Shown here: positions 41,566 through 49,532 of the stretch, piece by piece
Layout: every line of letters starts with the position of its first letter
Numbering within the stretch: the stretch's first letter is position 1
Assembly: GCA_038145175.1 (NCBI GenBank)
Contig: JAYQPE010000007.1
Location: 1 to 55,440, forward strand
Length of the DNA: 55,440 bases
Reading direction: 5' to 3'
Source of the DNA: ATZT02 sp038145175
GTDB taxonomy: Bacteria > Actinomycetota > Actinomycetes > S36-B12 > UBA5976
Made by a program: the position numbers and the translations under genes
Notes under the pieces: model-generated
What the model saw: the letters and a program-made list of their open reading frames with translations, nothing else
The model's database searches: none
What the model was told of the DNA's origin: nothing

Positions 41566-41789
41566 TTGGCCAGATTCTTATACAATTCATCAAATTCATT
41601 CATGCTTGCCTTTAAAGCGTCCATGACGTTTTTTCGAGGAGTGGTATTTTTTCTTTTTTCCAAGAAATCTTGTAATGCTTCTTCCAGAACAGATTGAAAG
41701 AGTCTGCCCTCTGTGTTCGCAATCTCTCTGACCTTGGCTAATAGTTTTGGATCTGCTTGGGAAGAGAACTTCTCTCTCATGATCGTCAT
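41562..41789 (-). CDS. Antitoxin of the Doc-type pair
   Basis: A 75-residue, highly charged protein. The N-terminal half (MREKFSSQADPKLLAKVREIANTEGRLFQSVLEEAL) has the spacing of a ribbon-helix-helix DNA-binding domain, and the C-terminal half is a flexible Lys/Asn/Glu-rich tail that could bind the toxin. AGGAGACATC precedes the ATG. Doc toxins usually pair with Phd antitoxins; this RHH-like partner is a less common but known combination. It likely represses its own promoter in the 71 bases upstream. Confidence 0.75.
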   Translation of the reverse strand: MTIMREKFSSQADPKLLAKVREIANTEGRLFQSVLEEALQDFLEKRKNTTPRKNVMDALKASMNEFDELYKNLAK

Positions 41790-41860
41790 GATGTCTCCTG
41801 AAATTTCTTGAAATATCTTGATACAAGATTACCATGCCATGAGGATAGATTTAAAGGGGT

Positions 41861-42259
41861 TTATCTAATTGATTTCCAAGGTTCTTCTTCAGCCACATCC
41901 ACCAACTCATAGCCGGTGTCACCTTTTGCCGCTGCTAATACCACTTGCAAAGTTGCTGGTTCATCAAAGATGTTGAAAGAAGCATGAACAGTATTTTTAG
42001 GAACAAAAGCTGAGTCTCCTGCATTTAAAATTTGTTTGTTTTTATCTACCCATTGTTCAACTTTGCCTTTTAAAACAATAATAATTTCATCTTGATCAAC
42101 ATGCTTATGAAAGTTATGCATACCACCTGGTTCAAGAGTTACATCCATAACCACCATGGAATCACAACCTGAAGCTTTTGGTTCTAGACGATTGACAACA
42201 TCGCCCCACTCAAAAGTAGTGATTGGTAATTCATCTTTTTTATAGAATAACTTTGACAT
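41861..42259 (-). CDS. Single-domain cupin protein
   Basis: A 132-residue small beta-barrel cupin. GGMHNFHKHVDQDEIIIVLKG (about 46-66) provides the two His and one Glu metal ligands, and PKNTVHASFNI (about 87) provides the last His. It could be an isomerase, dioxygenase or sugar-acid binding protein. It is 14 bases downstream of the TIM-barrel gene and the last gene of the UPF0261 operon. Confidence 0.8.
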   Translation of the reverse strand: MSKLFYKKDELPITTFEWGDVVNRLEPKASGCDSMVVMDVTLEPGGMHNFHKHVDQDEIIIVLKGKVEQWVDKNKQILNAGDSAFVPKNTVHASFNIFDEPATLQVVLAAAKGDTGYELVDVAEEEPWKSIR

Positions 42260-42273
42260 ATTGTTCTCCCTTT

Positions 42274-43104
42274 TTAAATAGTTAAGTTTTTAAATCTCTT
42301 CATATTTTCAGTCATTGCAACTTCGGTTGGAAGTCTTTCCATGGAAGATGCCCCAAAAAATCCTTCAACATTTTTAGTTTTTTCCAAGATGTATTTAGCA
42401 TCTTCAGGTTCTGCAATTGGACCACCATGACAAATCACAATTACTTCTGGATTTATTTTCTTTGCCACATCTGTCATTTCTTGAATTAGTGGAACACAAT
42501 CATCCAAAGTTAAGGCAGTAGTAGCACCAATCATTCCTTTAGTTGTTAAACCCATATGAGGAACCAAAATATCTGTGCCAGCTTTAGTCATTTGTTCCGC
42601 ACTTTTTGCATCAAAAACATAACTTGCTGTTAATAAATCAAGTTCTCGAGCATTTCTAATCATTTCTACTTCTAGTTCATAACCCATGCCAGTTTCTTCT
42701 AAACCTTGTCTAAAACTTCCATCAATTAGACCCACTGTGGGAAAGTTTTGAACACCAGAAAAACCTATTTCTTTTACTTGCTTTAAAAATATTGGCATTT
42801 GTCTAAACGGGTCTGTGCCACAAACTCCTGCTAATACTGGAGTCTTTTTCACTACTGGTAAAACTTCGCGAGACATTTCCATGACTATTTCGTTAGCGTC
42901 GCCATAAGGCATAAGGCCTGATAAAGATCCACGTCCTGCCATTCGGTAACGACCGGAGTTATAAATGATAATGATGTCAACGCCACCTTCTTCGGCACAT
43001 TTAGCACTGATTCCTGTGCCTGCTCCAGCACCGATGACAGCTTTTTTATTCTTAATCTGATTTCTTAAATTGGCTAACGCATCTTTTCTAGCTATTGCTG
43101 GCAT
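42274..43104 (-). CDS. PEP-hydrolase-like TIM-barrel protein
   Basis: A 276-residue protein of the phosphoenolpyruvate mutase/hydrolase-like TIM-barrel family. The start KAVIGAGAGTGISAKCAEEGG, the NSGRYRMAGRGSLSGLMPYGDAN loop and the late CHGGPIAEPEDA are signatures of the short family found next to UPF0261 proteins. In plant Tm-1 proteins such a barrel is fused behind the UPF0261 domain, so this gene and the one upstream are the split bacterial form. Enzymatic activity has not been established as far as I know. Confidence 0.8.
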   Translation of the reverse strand: MPAIARKDALANLRNQIKNKKAVIGAGAGTGISAKCAEEGGVDIIIIYNSGRYRMAGRGSLSGLMPYGDANEIVMEMSREVLPVVKKTPVLAGVCGTDPFRQMPIFLKQVKEIGFSGVQNFPTVGLIDGSFRQGLEETGMGYELEVEMIRNARELDLLTASYVFDAKSAEQMTKAGTDILVPHMGLTTKGMIGATTALTLDDCVPLIQEMTDVAKKINPEVIVICHGGPIAEPEDAKYILEKTKNVEGFFGASSMERLPTEVAMTENMKRFKNLTI

Positions 43105-43121
43105 CTTGTTTCATCTTTCTG

Positions 43122-44324
43122 TTACAGGTAGGAAAGTAGTTTAAATGCTAGTGCATCACTAAATTCTTGATCATTGATTGCACAATTTAGTTCAATTAGT
43201 TCCACATTTGGTTTTAAGTTTTTTCTGATTGTTGAAAAAAGCGCATCATCTGCCTTTGGGTCATAAAAAACTTGATCTTTGGTTGAGATAGCGGATACAC
43301 CTAAAAGCGGAAGCATTAAAGCAACTTTTGAAGTTGATTGATTCAATTTTCCACAGATATCTAAAGCAATTTTTTCACAATCCTCAGCTGTAGTTCTCAT
43401 CAAAGTGACATTTTCATTATGAATATAAAGATTTCTATTCTTAAATTTCTCAGGTACTGTACTTTTTGCTCCGAAGTTAACCATATCTAGTGCACCTACA
43501 GAAACTACTTGAGGAATTTTTAAGTCACGAGCAGCTGTAAGTCTTAGGGCTCCTGCACTTAAAGTTCCTCCAACTATTTCATCTGCTAATTCTGTCGTGG
43601 TGACATCAAGACTTGCATTTAAAAATCCTTGGCGGATAAGATTTTCCATACTTCTTCCACCACTTCCAGTCATATGGAATGTAATGACTTCTAAATTATT
43701 TTCTTCTAATATTTTTCGAGCATTTGTAACACAAGTTGTTGTTACTCCAAACATTGAAGCGCAAACTAATTTTTTGTTGTTAGCAGTAGTAACTTTTTCA
43801 CCCTTAATCATTCCAATAGTTGCATCAACTGCATTGGCAATAATTTTGGCAGAAATTGAATTAATTCCTGCAATGTCAACCACAGAGGCAAAAAGTGCCA
43901 TATCACTTTCGCCGATAAAGGATCCGGCATTACTTGCAATTAGAGTTGAGACTAAAACTTTAGGAATTCCAATAGGTAGATTTCTCATGGCAAATGATGA
44001 GATTGTGGAGCCTCCACTTCCACCTAACGCAAAAACTGCATCACATTCACCTTTGGCAAATAATTCTTGAACAATTTGGTTAACTCCATTAGTCATAACT
44101 CCAACAGCCACACCACGATCTCCAACATTTATTAATGCTGCTAGTTCTGTGCCACCAGCTTTGGCTACTTCTTCATTAGAAATATCTGCTCTAACTGATG
44201 ATTGACCAATAATTCCTGCATTTATCAAGATTGTTTTTAATCCAGCTTTTTGAAATCTTTCTTGGGCAAAACGATATTCCTCACCCTTGGTATCTAAAGT
44301 GCCAATCAAAACAACTGTTTTCAT
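43122..44324 (-). CDS. Tm-1-like ATP-binding protein (UPF0261), copy 2
   Basis: A 400-residue UPF0261 protein starting VVLIGTLDTKGEEYRFAQE, with GGSGGSTISSFAMRNLPIG near residue 100 and SNAGSFIGESDMALFASVVD in order. It differs from copy 1 (25376) in having Ser/Gly-rich loops where copy 1 has GGAEGG, so the two probably handle different ligands. It is followed by the TIM-barrel and cupin genes (17 and 14 bases) and preceded by the VapC gene by only 7 bases, suggesting shared transcription with the toxin pair. Confidence 0.85.
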   Translation of the reverse strand: MKTVVLIGTLDTKGEEYRFAQERFQKAGLKTILINAGIIGQSSVRADISNEEVAKAGGTELAALINVGDRGVAVGVMTNGVNQIVQELFAKGECDAVFALGGSGGSTISSFAMRNLPIGIPKVLVSTLIASNAGSFIGESDMALFASVVDIAGINSISAKIIANAVDATIGMIKGEKVTTANNKKLVCASMFGVTTTCVTNARKILEENNLEVITFHMTGSGGRSMENLIRQGFLNASLDVTTTELADEIVGGTLSAGALRLTAARDLKIPQVVSVGALDMVNFGAKSTVPEKFKNRNLYIHNENVTLMRTTAEDCEKIALDICGKLNQSTSKVALMLPLLGVSAISTKDQVFYDPKADDALFSTIRKNLKPNVELIELNCAINDQEFSDALAFKLLSYL

Positions 44325-44331
44325 ATTTTCC

Positions 44332-44715
44332 TTAATTTGGTGAGTAAACTAATAATCCTAAACTTTTTGCATTTGTAATCATTTTTTTGTCATAACTTAT
44401 AATTCCTTCAATTTCATTAGAGATAGATAATGCACTTGCAACATGAATTGAGTCTAAAGATCTTAATGTTGGTAGACCCAAAAAAGATTCAGCAGTTCTT
44501 ATTATAAGATCTGTGATATTTACATAATCAAATCTAGAAAGAATTTGTTGAGCAGATTCAGAGGCTTCAGGAATTGTTCGATTGATAACTCTCATTACTT
44601 CAATTCTAGAAATTTTTGAGGTACAGCTTTTATTTTTAATGAATTTTTCAAGTTTATTTGATTCTTTTTCTTCTATGATTAATTTAAGAATTGCGCTGGC
44701 GTCAAGATAGTACAT
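44332..44715 (-). CDS. PIN-domain toxin (VapC-like)
   Basis: A 127-residue PIN ribonuclease. The acidic site residues are visible: Asp5 (YLDASAIL), Glu39 (RIEVMR), Asp88 (SLDSIHVASAL) and Asp109 (SYDKKM). VapC toxins cleave tRNA or rRNA. The ATG shares one base with the antitoxin stop. It precedes the UPF0261 gene by 7 bases, which is unusual for a stand-alone toxin module. Confidence 0.85.
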   Translation of the reverse strand: MYYLDASAILKLIIEEKESNKLEKFIKNKSCTSKISRIEVMRVINRTIPEASESAQQILSRFDYVNITDLIIRTAESFLGLPTLRSLDSIHVASALSISNEIEGIISYDKKMITNAKSLGLLVYSPN

Positions 44716-44990
44716 TATCTTTCTTCGTCTCTTAATTCACTTAATATATCTGTAGTAGTTTTATTTCCTTTTAATTTATGTTTTTTAACTTTAGAGTGCC
44801 ATCCAGTTTGAGCAGGAGTTATTAAACCAGTTGATATCAAATCATCCCATCGTGATTTTTTCGTTGAAGTTATGCGAGCTATTGACTCACCCCATTCTGT
44901 AATTTCAACAATTTCTCCTTGTTTGACTTCATTCAGAATTTGGCTTGCTGATTGGCGAAGTTCTCTTACGCCGTAACTTTTCATAAACAC
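44715..44990 (-). CDS. Phd/YefM-type antitoxin
   Basis: A 91-residue protein. KSYGVRELRQSASQILNEVKQGEIVEITEWGESIARI is the typical Phd/YefM N-terminal DNA-binding fold, and the C-terminal charged tail (TTTDILSELRDEER) should bind and block the PIN toxin. It probably represses its own promoter in the short upstream gap (36 bases to the next gene's end). Confidence 0.85.
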   Translation of the reverse strand: MFMKSYGVRELRQSASQILNEVKQGEIVEITEWGESIARITSTKKSRWDDLISTGLITPAQTGWHSKVKKHKLKGNKTTTDILSELRDEER

Positions 44991-45026
44991 AAGTGTAGCA
45001 CAATTATGATAAAGTGCTACAGTTAT

Positions 45027-46217
45027 TTATCGACGAAGAAATATCCTGATTAATCGCCAAATCCTCTGGGCCAAGGTTTTGGACTGTTCTTTGACAGGCA
45101 CTTTTAAGACTTTGTTCTCAGGTGCTTCATCAGGAGTCATCACATCTCTTAAGGCAGGACTTGATTCGTCTAAAGAGTCAGCCATGATTTCAAGATTTGA
45201 AACAATAGAAATACTTCTAACTAAATCATCTTGCTTTAATTCTTTATTTGAAATTAAAGCTGTTGCTAGATCACTTGCAGCTTTTCTTAAGTCATCTGCT
45301 ATTTCATGAGTTGCAGAAAACTTGTCATCTGTTTTGATAACTTCAATTTTTCGTTTCATGTTTTCACTTGCAATTAAAAGGGCACTAGAGATTTCATCTT
45401 GGGCACGTTTAGGTAAAGTTTTATCAATACTTAAATCAAATAATGTTCTAGCAATAGTTCTTATTTGCACCACTATGTGTTCTAGTGCTACTGCTTTTAA
45501 ATATAAATCTTCTGCTTCATCAACTTCTTCTAAAGGAGACCATCTAGCAAAAGCTTTGGCTTCTAAAGCTTGTGCTTTTAATTTTGGAATTTCTTCCACC
45601 AGTAATCTTGCTTGAGTTAACCATTCGCTGGCATTAGTTTGATTTAGTCCTAGTTGAATTTCTTTTGACATTGTTAAAAATAAGGCTGAGATTTTTCTTC
45701 CTAAGTTTGTTAATTGATCAAGGGTTCTTCCGGCAGGAGTTTTAGCGTGAGAAAAATATGAAAAAGCAATTGCTACACCTGCTCCAATTAAAGTAGAACC
45801 TAATCTATGTATGGCTAAATTTTGATCAAGACCAGGACCAATCACAATTAAGGCAGTTACTGGCACGTTTACTGAAGCAACTTCACCAAGTCTTAAAGCT
45901 CTTGCAACTACCGCACAAAATAAAACCGTGGTACCAATTGCAAGAGAACCAAAATCAAAAAAATAGACAGTTGCTAAAGCTACAGCTGCGCCAATGGCTG
46001 TTCCAATAATTTGGCCAAAGCCTTCTCTGACTGATTTATACATAGAGATACGAATACTTAAACTGCAGATTATTGCTGCTACTAAGCCGCCATTTTCAAC
46101 TAAAGCATCCCCTAAAAACCAAGCAAAACTTGCCGCTATAGATGCAACCAAAACTTGTCTAATCCAAGCTTTTCTTTTAACAAAGATTTGGATTATTTTA
46201 GATTGCCTTAATTTCAT
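45027..46217 (-). CDS. FUSC-family (aromatic acid exporter-like) membrane protein
   Basis: A 396-residue protein. The first ~170 residues hold about six hydrophobic helices with SIRISMYKSVREGFGQIIGTAIGAAV, a pattern of FUSC/ArAE proteins such as AaeB and YccS. The remaining ~220 residues are charged, helical and cytoplasmic. It probably exports an organic acid or polyamine-like compound. It is divergent from the HDAC-like gene across a 115-base gap. Confidence 0.75.
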   Translation of the reverse strand: MKLRQSKIIQIFVKRKAWIRQVLVASIAASFAWFLGDALVENGGLVAAIICSLSIRISMYKSVREGFGQIIGTAIGAAVALATVYFFDFGSLAIGTTVLFCAVVARALRLGEVASVNVPVTALIVIGPGLDQNLAIHRLGSTLIGAGVAIAFSYFSHAKTPAGRTLDQLTNLGRKISALFLTMSKEIQLGLNQTNASEWLTQARLLVEEIPKLKAQALEAKAFARWSPLEEVDEAEDLYLKAVALEHIVVQIRTIARTLFDLSIDKTLPKRAQDEISSALLIASENMKRKIEVIKTDDKFSATHEIADDLRKAASDLATALISNKELKQDDLVRSISIVSNLEIMADSLDESSPALRDVMTPDEAPENKVLKVPVKEQSKTLAQRIWRLIRIFLRR

Positions 46218-46332
46218 ATGGATAATTCTATGGCTAAATGTTCTTTATTTAATAAATAAAATACCTAGTTACCTGGTATTAAACAAAATTCACTTTACTT
46301 GAACAAAAAAGACAACTAGGCTTTAGATTCTT
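46218..46332. promoter_or_regulatory. Divergent promoter region with two inverted repeats
   Basis: This gap carries TTTATTTA and its complement (46244-46260, one-base centre), which is only A+T-rich, and AATACC-N9-GGTATT (46260-46280), which is a better candidate operator. It separates the FUSC-like gene (minus) and the HDAC-like gene (plus), so either site could control both. No regulator gene is adjacent. Confidence 0.35.
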
Positions 46333-47451
46333 ATGAGCACTTCTCGAAAAGTAGGTTTTTTAAGCCACGAGTATTACTTTTGGCATGACACTAAAACCCA
46401 TGCGGGAAGTTATCAACCTGGGGAGTTTATTCAACCAGGTAAGCATTGGGAATCTTCTGAATCTAAAAGAAGATTCAAATCCTTAGTTGATGTTTCGAAT
46501 ATTAAAAAAGACTTAATTGAATTAGAACCACGTCAAGCAAGCTTTGCGGAATTAAATCGAGTTCACACTAAAGAACACATCGACTTGATGAAACAAAGAT
46601 CTGATGCAGGCGGTGGCTTGATGGGATTTGAAGACGACTCTTTGTTTGGAAAATTTGGTTATGAAATAGGAGCTTTAGCAGCAGGCGGATCAATAGTTGC
46701 AAGTGAAAAAGTATTTAAACGAGAAGTTGACGTTGCCTATGCACTAATAAGACCACCGGGTCACCATGCTGTTAAAGAACACGGAATGGGTTACTGCATG
46801 TTTAATAACATTGCAGTTGCTATTGAATATTTAAAATCAACAACTAATTTAAAAAGATTTGCTGTAATTGATTGGGATGTTCATCACGGAAATGGAACAG
46901 AAAGTCTTTACTACTCTGATCCAAATGTTTTAACTATTTCTTTACATCAAGATGAGTTATATCCAAGACATACTGGAAAAGTTACTGATATTGGGGAAAA
47001 TGAAGGTAAAGGTTTCAATATCAACATTCCACTTCCTGCAGGAAGTGGAGATGGCGCTTATAAATATGCATTTGAAAATGTAGTAATTCCTGCAATTAAA
47101 AGATTCAAACCAGAATTCATATTTGTTGCTTCAGGATTTGATGCTTCTTATTATGATCCACTTTCTCGTATGGCACTTCATTCTTTTACATATAAATGGA
47201 TGGCCCAAGAAGCATTAAAACTAGCTGATGAATTTTGTGGAGGAAGACTGGTTGCAACTCATGAAGGTGGTTATTCAGAAGTTTATGTGCCTTTTTGCGG
47301 ACTAAGTGTTTTAGAGAGTTTTCTTGGTAAAGATTCAAATGTAGGAGATCCACTCATGATTGCCAATGAAGCAATGACAAGAAAAGATCAGAAACTGCAT
47401 CCTCATCAACAAGCAATGATTGATGAATGCAAAAAAATACATAACTTGTAG
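46333..47451 (+). CDS. HDAC-family deacetylase (class II / acetylpolyamine amidohydrolase type)
   Basis: A 372-residue zinc amidohydrolase of the histone deacetylase superfamily. RPPGHHA (about 140), DWDVHHGNGT (about 180, zinc Asp/His) and ASGFDASYYDPL (about 265, zinc Asp) are all intact, along with ATHEGGYS. Bacterial relatives deacetylate acetylpolyamines or other short acyl amines. With polyamine uptake and oxidation genes in the window, acetylpolyamine is a reasonable substrate, but this is inference. A weak hairpin follows the stop without a T-run. Confidence 0.85.
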   Translation: MSTSRKVGFLSHEYYFWHDTKTHAGSYQPGEFIQPGKHWESSESKRRFKSLVDVSNIKKDLIELEPRQASFAELNRVHTKEHIDLMKQRSDAGGGLMGFEDDSLFGKFGYEIGALAAGGSIVASEKVFKREVDVAYALIRPPGHHAVKEHGMGYCMFNNIAVAIEYLKSTTNLKRFAVIDWDVHHGNGTESLYYSDPNVLTISLHQDELYPRHTGKVTDIGENEGKGFNINIPLPAGSGDGAYKYAFENVVIPAIKRFKPEFIFVASGFDASYYDPLSRMALHSFTYKWMAQEALKLADEFCGGRLVATHEGGYSEVYVPFCGLSVLESFLGKDSNVGDPLMIANEAMTRKDQKLHPHQQAMIDECKKIHNL

Positions 47452-47499
47452 TTCAAGTTATACATAAATTAAGTCTTAAAACTCTGCTACATTTAAAGT

Positions 47500-47826
47500 A
47501 TGCAAAAACCTTCATTAACTGATTGGCGATCTCTATATTTATATGCAGTTTGTTTTGTATGTATCGTAACTGTAATTTTCACTACCTTTTCACTTGTAGA
47601 TAACTTCATGCGTTTGGTTTATCCAAATCCGTTTTATGTTGATCCAAATATGACTAAACCTTCGAACGTGAATTTAGAGTTACTTAAATCACAACAAGAA
47701 GCTACTGAATTTAGAAGCGCAGTAACTGGGCTAGTGGGAAATTTTGTGGCTTATGTTCTCGTCGTTCCATTATTTTTAGTTCATTGGAGACTAGCGAATA
47801 AAAAGGCAGTAAAAACAAGACGCTAG
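47500..47826 (+). CDS. Small two-helix membrane protein of unknown function
   Basis: A 108-residue protein with hydrophobic segments at about 13-35 and 78-96, and a middle extracytoplasmic loop (NPFYVDPNMTKPSNVNLELL). The end is basic (ANKKAVKTRR). I do not recognise a family. It lies 10 bases before the SIMPL gene and is probably co-transcribed with it. Confidence 0.6.
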   Translation: MQKPSLTDWRSLYLYAVCFVCIVTVIFTTFSLVDNFMRLVYPNPFYVDPNMTKPSNVNLELLKSQQEATEFRSAVTGLVGNFVAYVLVVPLFLVHWRLANKKAVKTRR

Positions 47827-47836
47827 AGTAATAAGT

Positions 47837-48565
47837 ATGAAACCACGTTTAGTATTTATCTCAATTTTTTTAAGTTCACTATTAGTTTCCCTAGGTATAT
47901 TTTTTGGACTCTGGTTTGTATCAGGTGGCTTAAGTGATCGTGGCAAAAAAGGGATAACTGTTACTGGTTCTGCCCAAGTTTCAGAAACAGCAGACACTGC
48001 CGTTTGGTACATATATGTAAACACTCAACTTCCATCAATTGCAGAAAGTGTTAAAAAAGTTGAAGCAGACACCAAAGCAATCACAGATTATTTAACTAGC
48101 CAAGGAATTTCTAATGCAGAAATTACCGTTGGTGGAGTTTCCACTTCAACTGCATTTGAAGTAGTAAATGGTTCTCAAACTTCAAACATCATTGGTTATA
48201 CCGCTAATAACAACATCAAAGTTAGAACTAAAGATGTGCAAAAGATTAAAACTGCATCAGAAAATATTGGTTCGGTACTACAAACTGGAATTGCTGCATC
48301 ATCTGGTTCACCTGAATATTATTTATCAGATTTAGCAAGTATTAGACCTAAAGTTATTGCTGAAGCTGTGAAAGATGCTAAACAAAGAGCAGAAGCAATG
48401 GTTGGATCTTTAGGTGGAGAAATCGGTAATCCAATTTCTGGATCAAGTGGTTCAGTACAGGTAAACCCTCCAGATTCTGTTGAATCAGAATATGGAAGCT
48501 ATGACACTTCAACAATTGAAAAAAGTGTTAGAGCAGTTGTTTCAGTAACTTTTGAAGTTAACTAA
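47837..48565 (+). CDS. SIMPL-domain (DUF541) envelope protein
   Basis: A 242-residue protein with an N-terminal membrane anchor or signal (LVFISIFLSSLLVSLGIFFGLWF) and a SIMPL domain: GITVTGSAQVSETADTAVWYIYV at the start and AVKDAKQRAEAMVGSLGGEIG near 185. The last strand VRAVVSVTFEVN is typical. Bacterial members are periplasmic or surface proteins of unclear function linked to oxidative stress. It is followed 2 bases later by a lipoprotein gene. Confidence 0.8.
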   Translation: MKPRLVFISIFLSSLLVSLGIFFGLWFVSGGLSDRGKKGITVTGSAQVSETADTAVWYIYVNTQLPSIAESVKKVEADTKAITDYLTSQGISNAEITVGGVSTSTAFEVVNGSQTSNIIGYTANNNIKVRTKDVQKIKTASENIGSVLQTGIAASSGSPEYYLSDLASIRPKVIAEAVKDAKQRAEAMVGSLGGEIGNPISGSSGSVQVNPPDSVESEYGSYDTSTIEKSVRAVVSVTFEVN

Positions 48566-48567
48566 CT

Positions 48568-48921
48568 TTGAAAAAGTTAATCGCACTCTTATTTACTTTG
48601 ATACTTATTACTAGTTGTGCAGCTCAAAGTAATGAGGAAGCAACATTGGAAAATTGTCCAAATCTAGATTTATCATTAATCACAGTTGATGAAAATTCGG
48701 CTGAATATATGGATGAAGTAGCAAAACTTGTACAAGAAACTACAAAAGATTTAGTGGGTAAAACTGAAAAGAATGTTGAATATTGCGCTGCTTTTGAGGG
48801 TTTAACATATCGAGTTGCAGCAAGAGATGGTGAATTTTATGCTTTAACTATGGATTATTCACCAACCAGAATTAATGTCGAAATTGAAAATGAAGTTGTA
48901 ACTAAAATCAATGTTGGTTAA
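48568..48921 (+). CDS. Small lipoprotein resembling I78-type protease inhibitors
   Basis: A 117-residue protein starting with TTG. The signal has a short basic start, a hydrophobic core and lipobox LITSC (Cys near 17). The C-terminal half, with YRVAARDGEFYALTMDYSPTRINVEI and the ending NEVVTKINVG, follows the I78 peptidase-inhibitor pattern (dyxPxRINVxxd-xg-V). It could protect envelope proteins, perhaps from a secreted protease such as the one at 52515. That link is speculative. Confidence 0.65.
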   Translation: MKKLIALLFTLILITSCAAQSNEEATLENCPNLDLSLITVDENSAEYMDEVAKLVQETTKDLVGKTEKNVEYCAAFEGLTYRVAARDGEFYALTMDYSPTRINVEIENEVVTKINVG

Positions 48922-48932
48922 AAGGAGTAGGA

Positions 48933-49532
48933 ATGGCAAAAAAACTAGAAAATAAAAGCAACATCAACACAATTGTTTTGGTCATCATTGCAGTCTTAAT
49001 TGCATTCACCGCAGGATTTTTAATAAATAACGGCTCAAAAGATAATGGACGTATGGGTTCAATGATGAATAATTCACAAAATAGTGAATATTCACAAAAT
49101 GAAATTATGTTTGCTGCCATGATGATTCCTCATCATGAACAAGCAGTAACAATGTCAAACCTGGCTTTGGCTAACACCACAAATCCAGATGTGTTGGATC
49201 TAGCAAAAAGAATTAAAGACGCACAAGAACCAGAAATTGTGCAAATGAACACTTGGCTTGACGGCGGCTACTCGATGATGGATCACTCAGGACATCAGAT
49301 GGGTGGGATGTTAAGTGAAGAAGATTTGGCAAAACTTGGAACATTAAAGGATAAAGCATTTGATCAGATGTTTTTAACAGCGATGATTGAACATCATGAA
49401 GGAGCTATTCAAATGACACAAATGATTCAAAATAGTTCAAACACAGAAGTAAAAACTTTGGCCGAAAATATCATTGATAGCCAAACTAAAGAGATTATAG
49501 AAATGAAAGAGTTGTTAGCTAAATTAAATTAA
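48933..49532 (+). CDS. DUF305 / ferritin-like secreted protein
   Basis: A 199-residue protein with an N-terminal membrane anchor (TIVLVIIAVLIAFTAGFLI). It has two DUF305 repeats: MMIPHHEQAVTMSNLAL (about 64) and MIEHHEGAIQMTQMI (about 151), each with the HH-E metal-binding motif. A Met/His-rich middle (SMMDHSGHQMGGM) suggests copper or iron binding. It is a homologue of proteins near copper genes, and its stop overlaps the copper amine oxidase gene by 4 bases on the opposite strand. Confidence 0.8.
   Translation: MAKKLENKSNINTIVLVIIAVLIAFTAGFLINNGSKDNGRMGSMMNNSQNSEYSQNEIMFAAMMIPHHEQAVTMSNLALANTTNPDVLDLAKRIKDAQEPEIVQMNTWLDGGYSMMDHSGHQMGGMLSEEDLAKLGTLKDKAFDQMFLTAMIEHHEGAIQMTQMIQNSSNTEVKTLAENIIDSQTKEIIEMKELLAKLN

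Noticed and set aside
43597..44070. Long open frame of 157 codons on the plus strand opposite the UPF0261 gene
   Set aside because: It lies fully inside a well-supported gene on the other strand and its translation shows no recognisable domain, so it is a mirror frame.
41185..44990. A mobile element carrying the two toxin-antitoxin pairs
   Set aside because: No integrase, transposase, terminal repeats or tRNA-like attachment site is visible at either end; an island remains possible only by comparison with relatives.
46244..46260. TTTATTTA palindrome as a specific operator
   Set aside because: It is pure A/T in an A+T-rich promoter gap, so a chance occurrence is likely; the adjacent AATACC-N9-GGTATT is the better candidate.
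47441..47461. Hairpin ATAACTTG/CAAGTTAT at the end of the HDAC-like gene as a terminator
   Set aside because: The stem is only 8 bp and A+T-rich, overlaps the stop codon, and no T-run follows.
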